In this document: one piece after another, positions 17,433 through 25,647 of the stretch
Position numbering within the stretch: the first letter of the stretch is position 1
How the letters are laid out: each line of letters begins with the position of its first letter
DNA from: Clostridiales bacterium mt11
GTDB lineage: Bacteria > Bacillota > Clostridia > Tissierellales > Tepidimicrobiaceae
Reading direction: 5' to 3'
Assembly: GCA_001282665.1 (NCBI GenBank)
Contig: LN874947.1
Coordinates: 244,062 to 276,770, forward strand
Length of the DNA stretch: 32,709 nucleotides
The notes under the pieces: generated by a model
What the model was told of the DNA's origin: nothing
What the model saw: the letters and a program-made list of their open reading frames with translations, nothing else
Databases searched by the model: none
Translations under genes and position numbers: made by a program

Positions 17433-17563
17433 TTATTCACTTCCCTTTACTTTATTAACTATAGTTTACTACATTTACATTTTTATCACAATTTGTATAC
17501 TAAAATTTGAAAAATTAGCAATACTATAATGTGAAGGATTATATTTAGAAAAGGAGGGAAACC

Positions 17564-17710
17564 GTGGCTAAAAATAATAATAACAAAGATTTTAAGAACC
17601 AAAAAAACAACAAGAATAACAGTAATAATAACAAAAATGTGAACAGAAATGACAACAAAAACGACAACAAAAATGACAACAAAAATGACAGTAGAAACGA
17701 TAATAACTAG
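17564..17710 (+). CDS. Small Asn/Lys-rich repeat peptide (48 aa), unknown
   Basis: A GTG start at 17564 follows AAAGGAGGG with five-base spacing, and the frame ends at TAG 17708-17710, eight bases before a strong terminator, so this is a good expression unit. The peptide begins MAKNNNNKDFKNQKNN, is composed almost only of Asn, Lys, Asp, Arg and Ser, and has no hydrophobic segment. Its C-terminal half is five copies of a four-residue unit N-D-N-K. It is strongly hydrophilic and probably disordered. Spore-forming bacteria carry short hydrophilic spore peptides of this size, but I see no recognised family motif. It is divergent from prdR. Confidence 0.65.
   Translation: MAKNNNNKDFKNQKNNKNNSNNNKNVNRNDNKNDNKNDNKNDSRNDNN
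17648..17707 (+). repeat. Five 12-bp tandem repeats encoding N-D-N-K
   Basis: Units read AATGACAACAAA, AACGACAACAAA, AATGACAACAAA, then two diverged copies (AATGACAGTAGA, AACGATAATAAC). The 12-bp length keeps the reading frame, so the repeat number can change without a frameshift. Confidence 0.8.
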
Positions 17711-17717
17711 TTAAAAA

Positions 17718-17755
17718 TTAATGAACCCCTCAATACATCTTGAGGGGTTCATTAA
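17718..17755. terminator. Strong bidirectional terminator
   Basis: A perfect 16-bp stem (TTAATGAACCCCTCAA and its complement) with loop TACATC. T-rich tails follow on both strands. It serves the Asn/Lys-rich peptide gene on the plus strand and the GerMN lipoprotein gene on the minus strand. Confidence 0.85.
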
Positions 17756-17768
17756 TTTTGGTTTAATA

Positions 17769-18845
17769 CTATTCTAATTCTTTAACATTATCATAATCTA
17801 CAGTAAAGTACTCATTTTCACCAATAGCAAAATGCCCTGAGCTATAAGGGGTACCCTCTATGGATATATATACTTTTTCTACTCCATAGTAATTTCCAAG
17901 GGTATTTACTATGCTCTTCAATATTTCTCCTTCCATAGAAGAACCTGCATTCATATCAGTCAATAATTCCTTTGAAAAATCCACCTTGACGACTCTATTA
18001 CCTCTATCTAATTTCATAGAATTAATCTTTGTATTATTTGATATGGTAGGCATTAATTTATCTGATTTAGGATTTTGTAAATTAGATTCTAATATTTTTT
18101 CAATATCCCCATTGGTGCTAAATTCAATATCCCTATCAATATACATACTTCCTATGTCTGTAGCTGATGGATAGTATAATCTAATCTCAGTTTCATAAGG
18201 TTTCTTTTCTATTTCTTCTAATAAAGTCTTAACCTCAAAATCCCCATCTTTATAAATTGATGCTACATGCCCTATCCCTACAACATAATAGTCAAATTGT
18301 TTTCTACCTTCTCCTAATTCAGTAGTTACCTCAAGGGCTTTAAATTTTTTATAGGGGGTTTCTATATCTACATCTACCCCAGTAATAGTCTTTTTGTGTC
18401 CCCCTGAAATATTCCATGTTGTACCTAGTTTTAGTGGCTCTTTTAAAAGTACATTGTTATTTTCACTAACTGAATCTAACATATTTTCAATATGATAGAA
18501 TTCTCCTTCAGTAAATATCTCTCTCAATTCCCCATCATTATATTCCAATACTTTTACTATAACAGTACCAGAATTAAATATCTTTAATTGAGCTCTATTA
18601 TCTTTAACAAATTCAAAAAATGTTTCTTGTTCTGCATATTCATTGCCTATTCCTTCGTACTCCATTTTAGTATTTTCTTTAAACGGATAGTAATCCTTTA
18701 TAGTCCTATTTTCATCAGACTTAATATTTTCAGTATCATTTCCCTTAGAAAGATTTTGTTCCTTAGGTATATTGGTCTTTGCACAACCTGTAAATGCTAT
18801 AGCTACAATCAATAAAACAGTCATAAGCACCAGATACTTTTTCAT
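17769..18845 (-). CDS. GerMN-domain lipoprotein
   Basis: A 358-aa exported lipoprotein. The N-terminus is a lipoprotein signal (MKKYLVLMTVLLIVAIAFTGC, lipobox FTGC with Cys21), followed by an Asn/Lys/Glu-rich linker. The middle part (about 50-205) is a beta-rich domain of unassigned type. The C-terminal 140 residues are a GerMN domain (EIRLYYPSATD ... VVKVDFSKEL ... VNTLGNYYGVEKVYISIEG), found in the sporulation protein GerM and in envelope lipoproteins. The likely place is the outer face of the membrane or the intermembrane space of the forespore. The ATG at 18845 follows GAGGTGATC. It appears monocistronic. Confidence 0.85.
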   Translation of the reverse strand: MKKYLVLMTVLLIVAIAFTGCAKTNIPKEQNLSKGNDTENIKSDENRTIKDYYPFKENTKMEYEGIGNEYAEQETFFEFVKDNRAQLKIFNSGTVIVKVLEYNDGELREIFTEGEFYHIENMLDSVSENNNVLLKEPLKLGTTWNISGGHKKTITGVDVDIETPYKKFKALEVTTELGEGRKQFDYYVVGIGHVASIYKDGDFEVKTLLEEIEKKPYETEIRLYYPSATDIGSMYIDRDIEFSTNGDIEKILESNLQNPKSDKLMPTISNNTKINSMKLDRGNRVVKVDFSKELLTDMNAGSSMEGEILKSIVNTLGNYYGVEKVYISIEGTPYSSGHFAIGENEYFTVDYDNVKELE

Positions 18846-18970
18846 ATGATCACCTCGAAAACCTTAGTTTGATATATTTCTATATATTGATTATATCCTT
18901 ATTGTATAAAATTTATATCAAAGATTGGTTAAAAAAGAGTTACAATTATACATCTAAAAAACAGGATAGG

Positions 18971-19696
18971 TTAAAATATTTCTATATCTGCTTTTAATTT
19001 ATAGATTACATCTTTCCTTTCTATGATTATATCCGTTTTCTTTAAAAGTTCTTCATCGTCTCTTATGCTCAATAAAAGTTCCTTATTTGGATTAATGGCA
19101 ATAGGGTTTTTCACCATTCTCAGCATAGATAGATCTCCTGTAGTATCTCCATAAGCATAGCTATTTTCCAAATCCACATCATATTTTTCAACAAACTCGT
19201 CTAATGTTTTTTGTTTATTCTCAGAATCCCACATTTTTACTATTTCTCCTGTAAAATTATTCTTCTCATCTACTAAATAAGCTGTACCCCTATATTCTGT
19301 AACTTCATATTTTTCTGCCATCTTTGAAACGAGAAAGTCTGGACTACCCGATATAAAAAAAACCTTATGTCCCTGTTCTTTATGCCATTGGATTTTATCT
19401 CTAGAATATTTGTATACCATATCTCCATTTACATTTATTACTTGTGAGGCAATAAATTCAATATAAGATTTATTCACTCCTTTAAGTTCTTGTATATAGA
19501 CCTCTGATAAAACCTCTAAATAATGTTCAAAATCTCCGTATCTCTTCTCCCATTCTTTATAAACATCTTTTATTTTGTTATACCATAGAGATGGGTCGAT
19601 TACCTCATATTTAATCAGTTTTTTAAAATGCTGTATCATAAGAGAATTTCTAAAAAGAGTTCCATCTATATCAAAAAAAGCTGCAATATTTTTCAT
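18971..19696 (-). CDS. HAD-IB family phosphatase (SerB-like)
   Basis: A 241-aa HAD-superfamily hydrolase. Motif I is FFDIDGTLF with nucleophile D9 and D11, motif II is FFISGSPDF, and motif IV is GDTTGDLSML. A helical cap lies between motif I and motif II, as in the SerB/HAD-IB group. Likely substrates are phosphoserine or another small phosphomonoester; sequence alone does not settle it. The ATG at 19696 follows GGAGG; the longer version beginning with TTG at 19708 would start inside that ribosome site. It stands alone, with no serine biosynthesis genes next to it. Confidence 0.85.
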   Translation of the reverse strand: MKNIAAFFDIDGTLFRNSLMIQHFKKLIKYEVIDPSLWYNKIKDVYKEWEKRYGDFEHYLEVLSEVYIQELKGVNKSYIEFIASQVINVNGDMVYKYSRDKIQWHKEQGHKVFFISGSPDFLVSKMAEKYEVTEYRGTAYLVDEKNNFTGEIVKMWDSENKQKTLDEFVEKYDVDLENSYAYGDTTGDLSMLRMVKNPIAINPNKELLLSIRDDEELLKKTDIIIERKDVIYKLKADIEIF

Positions 19697-20012
19697 AGAA
19701 TCCTCCAATCCTTTTTTATTATTTTATGATATATACCCAATTTGTATAGTATTATTTCCTAATTATAAGTGCTGAATATAAAAATATTTAATTTCTTAAC
19801 TTTCATACCATGATTAGCTAAATCTCTATGGTGTTTTCAAATATATTAACTTTATTTTTAATAATTTATCCTTAAACATTAGCAATTATTTAACTTTTTC
19901 ATAATATATATTAGACCTAAAAAATATTGCTCTAACGTAATCCGTTTTAACGAATCAAATCTTTCCTGTTATATTTTATTTACTTAAATATCATAACTAG
20001 GAGGTGTAATAT
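19697..20012. other. AT-rich intergenic region
   Basis: About 316 bases between the divergent HAD gene and the 40-aa peptide gene. I see no open frame with a ribosome site, no stable hairpin and no RNA gene. The stretch just before the peptide (TATATTTTATT ... CATAACTAG) could hold a sporulation-type promoter, but I cannot assign a sigma factor. Confidence 0.4.
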
Positions 20013-20135
20013 ATGTCTGAAACAAAGGGTGGATTCTTTGGCGGAGATTGTGGAATGGATGATTCTTTACTATTCTTCTTCCTATTGCTAGTACTTTTAT
20101 TCTGCAACTGTGGTGGATTTGGTAGAAGGTGTTAG
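20013..20135 (+). CDS. Small hydrophobic Gly/Cys peptide (40 aa), spore-protein-like
   Basis: The ATG at 20013 follows AGGAGGTG with good spacing, and the gene ends before its own perfect terminator. The peptide starts with a Gly-rich head (MSETKGGFFGGDCGMDD), then a very hydrophobic run SLLFFFLLLVLLF and a tail CNCGGFGRRC. Small peptides with this hydrophobic-Phe/Leu plus Gly/Cys pattern are common next to sporulation genes in clostridia and bacilli (YjcZ-like in style). Family membership is inferred from character only. It is probably membrane or spore-coat associated. Confidence 0.75.
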   Translation: MSETKGGFFGGDCGMDDSLLFFFLLLVLLFCNCGGFGRRC

Positions 20136-20172
20136 TTAAGAGTTTAAAAAATTTAAACTATGGAATAACAGG

Positions 20173-20196
20173 GGACCTTGTAATATTACAAGGTCC
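20173..20196 (+). terminator. Terminator of the 40-aa peptide gene
   Basis: A perfect 24-bp palindrome (GGACCTTGTAAT and its complement) followed by TTTGCTATTC. Confidence 0.75.
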
Positions 20197-20248
20197 TTTG
20201 CTATTCATATTGAAAAAACATATATTTTTTATTTCTCATAAGCAATCT

Positions 20249-21439
20249 TTAATTTTTTTCAACTTGGAATCTTTCTAAGTAGTTTGGGTTAAAAACGCTG
20301 GTATCTATATTTTTATCAAATACTTTACGACCTTCACTATAAGTTGCAATTGCTTGAAAATCATCAGTTATAACTGCAATATCAGCATCCTTTCCAATTC
20401 TTATAGAACCCTTAGTATTGCCAAAGCCATAACAAGTACATGGATTTAAAGAGGCCATTTTAATAACCGTTTCAAGTGGCATATTAAGTTTGTTTACTAA
20501 AACAGACATACCATAAAGTACTGATTTGGTAGAGCCCATTAAACGTCCTGTCTCAGATAAACAGAAACCTTCTGAATCAATGTTCACCTCAAATTCATCC
20601 ATCTTATACCGACCTTCAGGTGCTCCAGCAGGTGGAGTACTGTCTGATATCATCATCCATTTATTTTCTTTCTTTACTTTAAACATCAGCTCCAGCATAA
20701 CAGGATTTATATGCAAGCCATCGCAGATAACTTCACAGTCAATATTTGGATTAAGTAAGCAGGCTCCAAGTCCTCCCATGTTACGATGGTGAATTCCACT
20801 CATAACATTAGCAGTATGGGTGGAAACAGAAATTCCTCTTTCAAAAGCACTCATGGCTTCATCATAGTTACAATCACTATGTGCATAAGCAACCTTAATT
20901 CCTTGTTTAGTTAAAAAATCCACTACTTCTTGACTTCCTTCAATTTCAGGAGCAATAGCAAATAATTTGAGCCATCCCTCTGCCTCATTAACCATTTTTT
21001 TGACATAATCCATATTTATCTCAGGATGGGACACATTAACGCCCTTTTCTCCAACTCGATTAAGGTAAGGTCCCTCAGAGTGAATACCAAGAATTTTAGC
21101 ACCATCATTATCTTGATTTGCTAGCTTAGCAATTGTCTTAAACATGGAGAAATCTGCTGTAGGAAATACACTGGTTACTCCTGCTGCTGCACATCCCTTT
21201 AAATAACCTCTAAGTTCAGTTTCAGGATCATCATATTTATTGTTAAACAATGCATATCCCATAGTTCCGTGATTGTGGGTATCAAATATACCTGGAATTA
21301 AACGATAGTTTGTGTAATCTGTATAGTCACTTATATTTGTTCCAATTGGATAATAGTTTGTAATTTTTTTCCCCATTATTTCTAAATAGCCTTTTTTTAT
21401 CCCGTCTTCAAAATAGATGTAATTAGATTTTAAGATCAT
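20249..21439 (-). CDS. nagA: N-acetylglucosamine-6-phosphate deacetylase NagA
   Basis: A 396-aa cytoplasmic amidohydrolase that removes the acetyl group from GlcNAc-6-phosphate. Typical features are HNH (H55, H57) in FDTHNHGTMG, the metal-binding HSEGPYLN (E122), H187 in AYAHSD, H208 in STHTANVMSGIHHRN and the catalytic D266 in SDSTPPAG. The last part (GSIRIGKDADIAVI) is the small beta domain. The ATG at 21439 follows GGAGTG and lies four bases past the stop of the ChbG-type gene, so it closes the PTS operon. The product GlcN-6-P needs NagB, which is not in this window. GalNAc-6-P deacetylase (AgaA) is the alternative. Confidence 0.92.
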   Translation of the reverse strand: MILKSNYIYFEDGIKKGYLEIMGKKITNYYPIGTNISDYTDYTNYRLIPGIFDTHNHGTMGYALFNNKYDDPETELRGYLKGCAAAGVTSVFPTADFSMFKTIAKLANQDNDGAKILGIHSEGPYLNRVGEKGVNVSHPEINMDYVKKMVNEAEGWLKLFAIAPEIEGSQEVVDFLTKQGIKVAYAHSDCNYDEAMSAFERGISVSTHTANVMSGIHHRNMGGLGACLLNPNIDCEVICDGLHINPVMLELMFKVKKENKWMMISDSTPPAGAPEGRYKMDEFEVNIDSEGFCLSETGRLMGSTKSVLYGMSVLVNKLNMPLETVIKMASLNPCTCYGFGNTKGSIRIGKDADIAVITDDFQAIATYSEGRKVFDKNIDTSVFNPNYLERFQVEKN

Positions 21440-21442
21440 CTT

Positions 21443-22249
21443 TTACACTCCTTCTATTAAATCACGATAAGTGATTAATTCCACATTATTCTCTTTTATA
21501 AATGCCTTAATTTTATCAGAAGTAGCCATATGCAAATCTTTTGCTCTTATCATGGTATATGTTGAATGTTTAAAAATATCTTCATCCACAAAACCTGCAT
21601 GACAAATTGTTAAAGCAATTTTATGATTTAATATTTCTGGTAAAACTTTTAGCATATTATTTGTAACATCTGTCTCAATTTGAGCTTGTAAGCTAAATGC
21701 TTTAGGATTCCATGTGTTTTTTACAAAATATATATTGTAGCTTTCCCAGACATGATTTGAAAGTACTATGTTATATTTTCTGCCTACTTCCTCCATTGCT
21801 CTCATTATGTTTTTTGTAATCAGAGAGTGTCCATGTAGATACTCTGGTTTTTTACCTACTAGTTCAATGAAGCGTTTCACTTGATTTTCAACTTCTATAA
21901 GAGTTTCTTCATATGAATATGGATCCTCTTCAAATTCAGTCACAATACCATTTATTTTAGTCATTTTACTTCGTTTCATAATTTCTGTTGACTTAATAAA
22001 ACAACCACTTTCATCCACTAAATTAGGAATTAAGTTTGGTTTAGTGATAGGTTTGCCTGCTACTAGGTTAATATCTTGTCCAAAGCAGCATTCTGGATAA
22101 AATTTTATCTGAGTCGCTGCATAGATTGAACTGTCCATATTAACAAATAATCCAGTATTACGAATAACACCATCACGTATTCCTTTTAAAATACCGCTAG
22201 TGACCCCATCTGTTAGCCCATAATCATCTGATTGAAATAATAATTTCAT
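21443..22249 (-). CDS. ChbG/YdjC-type carbohydrate deacetylase
   Basis: A 268-aa YdjC/ChbG-family protein. ChbG removes one acetyl group from chitobiose-6-phosphate; homologues act on other amino sugars. The first metal-binding Asp is in LLFQSDDYGLTDG (D8-D9) and a His pair is in YLHGHSL (H139, H141). Where most members have a His in G-x-H, this one reads GQDINLVAGKP, so one presumed ligand is Asp. The ATG at 22249 follows GCGAGGTA, which lies over the end of the preceding gene. It is followed at once by nagA, suggesting sequential deacetylation of an amino-sugar phosphate imported by the PTS. Confidence 0.85.
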   Translation of the reverse strand: MKLLFQSDDYGLTDGVTSGILKGIRDGVIRNTGLFVNMDSSIYAATQIKFYPECCFGQDINLVAGKPITKPNLIPNLVDESGCFIKSTEIMKRSKMTKINGIVTEFEEDPYSYEETLIEVENQVKRFIELVGKKPEYLHGHSLITKNIMRAMEEVGRKYNIVLSNHVWESYNIYFVKNTWNPKAFSLQAQIETDVTNNMLKVLPEILNHKIALTICHAGFVDEDIFKHSTYTMIRAKDLHMATSDKIKAFIKENNVELITYRDLIEGV

Positions 22250-22251
22250 AT

Positions 22252-23181
22252 TTATACCTCGCACAAAAAGGGTTCTATCCCTTTTTCTATCCTTTCTAAT
22301 CTATTTATATCCAGTTGATAGTCTTTGCCAGAACGGGAATTTTTTACAGCTAGCTCCCCACGAATAATTTCCCCACTGGTTAAAACCAACATATTATCAA
22401 AAAAGTGCAGCATTGTTTCTCGGCATCGTTCCTGTTTATAAGTTTTATTAATTATATTCAAATCCTTTAAATGATTAACAAGAAGATCTGCTATATCATT
22501 CATCTTTTCATTGTGCGCACAAACAAGGTTTGTTCCAAAAGCTAAACTATCTAAATAAAGAATCAATTTCTTATTATTTTTTAATTCTTTTTTTAGAAGT
22601 TTTAATCCCTCATAAGAATTTACATTCTGATCCAATAGCACAAAAGAAATATTCTTATTTTCTTTTAATTCCTGTGCAAGCTTTGCTATTAAAGCTACAC
22701 TACTACTACATCGATTAAAATTTACTCTATTAGCGGAACCCTTCATTAACTTATAAGCAATGATTACAAGAATTCCACAAATTAAGGAACTAATTATTTT
22801 GAACAATAATGAATATGTCTTAAAAAAAATCAGTAAAAAATAAATTGAAATAAAACATATACCCATTAAAATGAATTGAAAAAACAAATTAATATTCTCT
22901 TCTCTTAAATTCTTTTTTGTATTAAATGGGTAATAAAGATAATTTGGTATTACAACTCTACTTGGAGTATCATAGGCACATACTACTACCACACTAGCTG
23001 TATCAAGTTCTCCAATAACCATATTGGTAACTGGATTCACTTTATTGCTATTATTCTGATAGCTTATTTTATAACCTAATTTTAAGAAGTATTGGTATAC
23101 CTGAGAAAGAAAAATACTTTTTTGTTTAGCTGTATATCTTTTTGCTAATGTCACTCCAAACAACATCATTAGATCCTTCAT
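22252..23181 (-). CDS. Membrane protein with degenerate M28 peptidase-like fold, unknown role
   Basis: A 309-aa protein. The segment ASVVVVCAYDTPSR resembles the first metal-site strand of M28 aminopeptidases (normally AHYDT), RCSSSVALIAKLAQEL resembles the DNASGVA helix, and ISFVLLDQN-VNSYEGLKLLK the next strand. However, the ligand His, Asp and Glu are largely replaced, so it is probably not a normal zinc peptidase. Two hydrophobic segments (about 100-122 and 125-147) are inserted in the middle and should anchor it in the membrane. It sits between the PTS genes and chbG, three bases before the latter, behind a hairpin. The ATG at 23181 has only a modest ribosome site (AAGGGATG). The fold call is tentative. 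Confidence 0.6.
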   Translation of the reverse strand: MKDLMMLFGVTLAKRYTAKQKSIFLSQVYQYFLKLGYKISYQNNSNKVNPVTNMVIGELDTASVVVVCAYDTPSRVVIPNYLYYPFNTKKNLREENINLFFQFILMGICFISIYFLLIFFKTYSLLFKIISSLICGILVIIAYKLMKGSANRVNFNRCSSSVALIAKLAQELKENKNISFVLLDQNVNSYEGLKLLKKELKNNKKLILYLDSLAFGTNLVCAHNEKMNDIADLLVNHLKDLNIINKTYKQERCRETMLHFFDNMLVLTSGEIIRGELAVKNSRSGKDYQLDINRLERIEKGIEPFLCEV

Positions 23182-23198
23182 GGTCTCATCCCTTCTGT

Positions 23199-23238
23199 AA
23201 AATAAAGCTATGAAGTCATGTCCTCATAGCTTTATTTT
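23199..23238 (-). terminator. Intra-operon hairpin after IID
   Basis: A perfect 15-bp stem (AAAATAAAGCTATGA and its complement) with a ten-base loop. On the minus strand the 3' arm ends in TTTATTTT. It could lower expression of the three downstream genes or protect the PTS mRNA's 3' end. Confidence 0.7.
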
Positions 23239-23254
23239 GTATGATAAACCAATA

Positions 23255-24073
23255 CTAGAAAATACCTATAAATGCTCCTACCATTGCCAAAACAAAAATA
23301 CCAATAATCAACTGTGTAGGACGAGCTCCTTTTTTAATAAGTTTAACTAATCCAAAGAGTAATAATACTCCCAGCAAACCAGGAAATATTGAATCAATAA
23401 CATCCTGAATCACAACGGAAGTCTTTCCAACTTGAAGCGTCCATTGTAAAGGAACATTAACCATTTGTGCTGTCATTGCACCAACCATGGTTAATCCTAA
23501 AACAGATGCAGCTTTAGTTAACCCATTCATTAATCCTGATTTATAGATTGTATCAATAAAAGAAGTTCCAAGAGTATATCCCCAATTTATAAATAAGTAC
23601 TTAAAAACTGACTGACTTACCCCATATAATAAGATAAAAATAAGTGTACCCAAGATACTCCCTTGAGAACAAAGACCAATACCAATACCTGCTGCAATAA
23701 TACGTAAACAGTTAAAGAACAGTGAATCAAACATACCAGCTGTTGGTCCCATTAATGATGCTTTAACACTGTTGATAGTTTTACCATCAATTGTATTACT
23801 TTCTTTATGCTCTTTTTCCATAGCATAGGATAAACCAGCTATAAATGAAAAGGGTACTGCATGTGTATTAAAGAAACTTTGATGACGCAAATATGCTTCT
23901 TTCTTTCCTTCTGGATCATCTTTATAAATGGACTCAATTGCAGGCTGCATTGTAATAGTAAAGCCATTTGCCTCCATCTTAACCATATTAAATCCTAAAA
24001 ACACTAAATGAGAACGAATAAACATTGATTTAAGAATCTTTTTCTCATCTTGAGATATTGTATTTGTTTCCAT
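23255..24073 (-). CDS. PTS mannose/fructose/sorbose-family IID component
   Basis: A 272-aa integral membrane subunit that forms the sugar channel together with IIC. It shows the IID hallmarks: a cytoplasmic N-terminal part with the LRHQSFFNTHA box (about residues 62-72), then ASLMGPTAGMFDSLF and a hydrophobic C-terminal half with several spans. The ATG at 24073 overlaps the IIC stop by a single base, so translation is coupled. Sugar specificity cannot be read from it; NagA and ChbG next door point to an N-acetylated amino sugar. Confidence 0.92.
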   Translation of the reverse strand: METNTISQDEKKILKSMFIRSHLVFLGFNMVKMEANGFTITMQPAIESIYKDDPEGKKEAYLRHQSFFNTHAVPFSFIAGLSYAMEKEHKESNTIDGKTINSVKASLMGPTAGMFDSLFFNCLRIIAAGIGIGLCSQGSILGTLIFILLYGVSQSVFKYLFINWGYTLGTSFIDTIYKSGLMNGLTKAASVLGLTMVGAMTAQMVNVPLQWTLQVGKTSVVIQDVIDSIFPGLLGVLLLFGLVKLIKKGARPTQLIIGIFVLAMVGAFIGIF

Positions 24074-24867
24074 TAGAAAAAATCCTCCTCATCATCATTA
24101 TTAACTTTCTCAACTGTCAATGAGTTCTTTAAGTCAATTATACGTTTTTCTGAAAAGAATAATGTAATTGCAATAATTGCTGCTATTATAGCTATTGGCA
24201 GAGTACCAAGGTTCAAATATTTAACCAATACATAACCTAGAAAGAAGAAACATCCAACTTCTTTAGACCATATCATCGAAGTAAGAATTGAAAAACCAAC
24301 TGCTAACATCATTCCTGATGCAGCATTTAATCCTGCCATAACCCATGAAGGAAGTGAAGCTAAAAATGCATTTAACCCTTCAACTCCAAATGCAACTGCA
24401 ACAAATAAAACAATGGCATTGATTAAAGGTGCCAAAGCACTTACTGCAAACACTTGTACTGTAAACTTCTTAGTTGATCCTTCAACAGCTAATTTTTCCC
24501 AGTAAGCAGCTAAAGAAGCCCATAGCGGTGTAAATAAGTTAGCAAATGATGCCATAACTGCACCTATAGGAAGCGCTAAAGCTAGCCCTGCTTCAACGTT
24601 GGATCCAGTTAATATCGTGTAGGCAACAGCAATTATACTTGATGTAGTAGCATCTGCTGGTATAGATCCACCAATGGCTGAAATACCCATGAAAATTGAT
24701 TCAAGAGCAGCTCCCATTATAATACCTGTTTGTAAATCACCTAAAACTAATCCTGCAATTGGCGCAACAACAATTGGTCGATTCAAACATTGCCAGCTCA
24801 TAATATAAGGATCTAATAATGAAATAATATAGTACGCAATACAAATTTTGAAAGCAGATTGTACCAT
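24073..24867 (-). CDS. PTS mannose/fructose/sorbose-family IIC component
   Basis: A 264-aa membrane protein with the family-typical pattern: RPIVVAPIAGLVLGDLQTGI (about residues 30-49), GAALESIFMGISAIGGSIPAD, then a run of hydrophobic spans and a short acidic tail (NNDDEEDFF). It is the sugar-binding channel partner of IID. The ATG at 24867 follows AGGAGG at ten-base spacing. It lies 31 bases after the IIB stop in the same operon. Confidence 0.93.
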   Translation of the reverse strand: MVQSAFKICIAYYIISLLDPYIMSWQCLNRPIVVAPIAGLVLGDLQTGIIMGAALESIFMGISAIGGSIPADATTSSIIAVAYTILTGSNVEAGLALALPIGAVMASFANLFTPLWASLAAYWEKLAVEGSTKKFTVQVFAVSALAPLINAIVLFVAVAFGVEGLNAFLASLPSWVMAGLNAASGMMLAVGFSILTSMIWSKEVGCFFFLGYVLVKYLNLGTLPIAIIAAIIAITLFFSEKRIIDLKNSLTVEKVNNDDEEDFF

Positions 24868-24898
24868 TTTTCTAAAACCTCCTTTTATTTATAAAATA

Positions 24899-25393
24899 TT
24901 ATAATCCCAATACATTTTTAAGACTCTCTGGATTATCCTCTGGAGTAGTTTGATAATTACAATCTACGCCAGTTTCAATCACTTTTTTAAGTACTGCAAC
25001 TTCAGAAGGATAAGCATAAAGATTACTGCGGTATGTTTTTCGAGGCTCGTCTCCTTGATTAGAAGCAATTCGTCCATAATTACCTACATTAACCACCGGA
25101 ATATCTTCAACTTTACTAACAACAGCTAATAAGTCATCTGGATTACTAACAATCACAAGAATCTTTAAATTAGCACATCTTGGATCCTGTAACAGTTTAA
25201 TCCCTGCCTCAACAGATTTTATTGCAACCTTTACAGTTGCAGGTGCCGCCATCATAAGTGATTTATGAATAATAGAGTTGTTAGCGGCTTCATCGTTCAC
25301 TACAACAATACGATCAACACCAGTATGGCGAGACCATTTAATAGCTACCTGTCCATGAATCATTCTTTCATCAAGTCTTAGTAATTTAATCAT
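24899..25393 (-). CDS. PTS mannose-family IIB component
   Basis: A 164-aa cytoplasmic phosphocarrier that passes phosphate from IIA to the sugar. The phosphorylated His is H13 in RLDERMIHGQVAIKW. I place the start at 25393 because mannose IIB proteins begin with MIKLLRLDER; an upstream ATG at 25405 would sit directly on the AAAGGA site, and the even longer reading to 25468 has no homologous look. IIA is encoded 254 bases upstream as a separate gene rather than fused. Confidence 0.92.
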   Translation of the reverse strand: MIKLLRLDERMIHGQVAIKWSRHTGVDRIVVVNDEAANNSIIHKSLMMAAPATVKVAIKSVEAGIKLLQDPRCANLKILVIVSNPDDLLAVVSKVEDIPVVNVGNYGRIASNQGDEPRKTYRSNLYAYPSEVAVLKKVIETGVDCNYQTTPEDNPESLKNVLGL

Positions 25394-25647
25394 TTTAAGT
25401 ATCATTCCTTTCGCTATGTTCAAAGCACAAAAATTAATGAAAACCATTTCAAAATTGGCATTATTCATATATAATATGCTTAATTAACAGGTATACTACA
25501 GAGTACTGCGGAGTGAATGTAATTTCACTTTAATTAATCCGCATAATAACATGTGTGGAATACCTTTTCAAGTACAAATAAGCGTGCCTTTAAGCACGTA
25601 AGTTAATCGAGGATTTTTGTTTTCAATCTAATTTATCACTTCGTCTT
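25394..25647. other. Unusually long IIA-IIB intergenic region
   Basis: A 254-base gap within an otherwise tight operon. It holds AGTGAA-N6-TTCACT (25512-25529) and a short hairpin, CGTGC-N6-GCACG (25583-25598). I see no gene in it. An internal promoter or mRNA processing site is possible. Confidence 0.45.

Noticed and set aside
17648..17707. Short repeats as a CRISPR array
   Set aside because: The units are 12 bp, directly adjacent without spacers and in a reading frame.
19697..20012. Riboswitch or small RNA in the gap before the 40-aa peptide
   Set aside because: No stable fold or known conserved core visible by eye.
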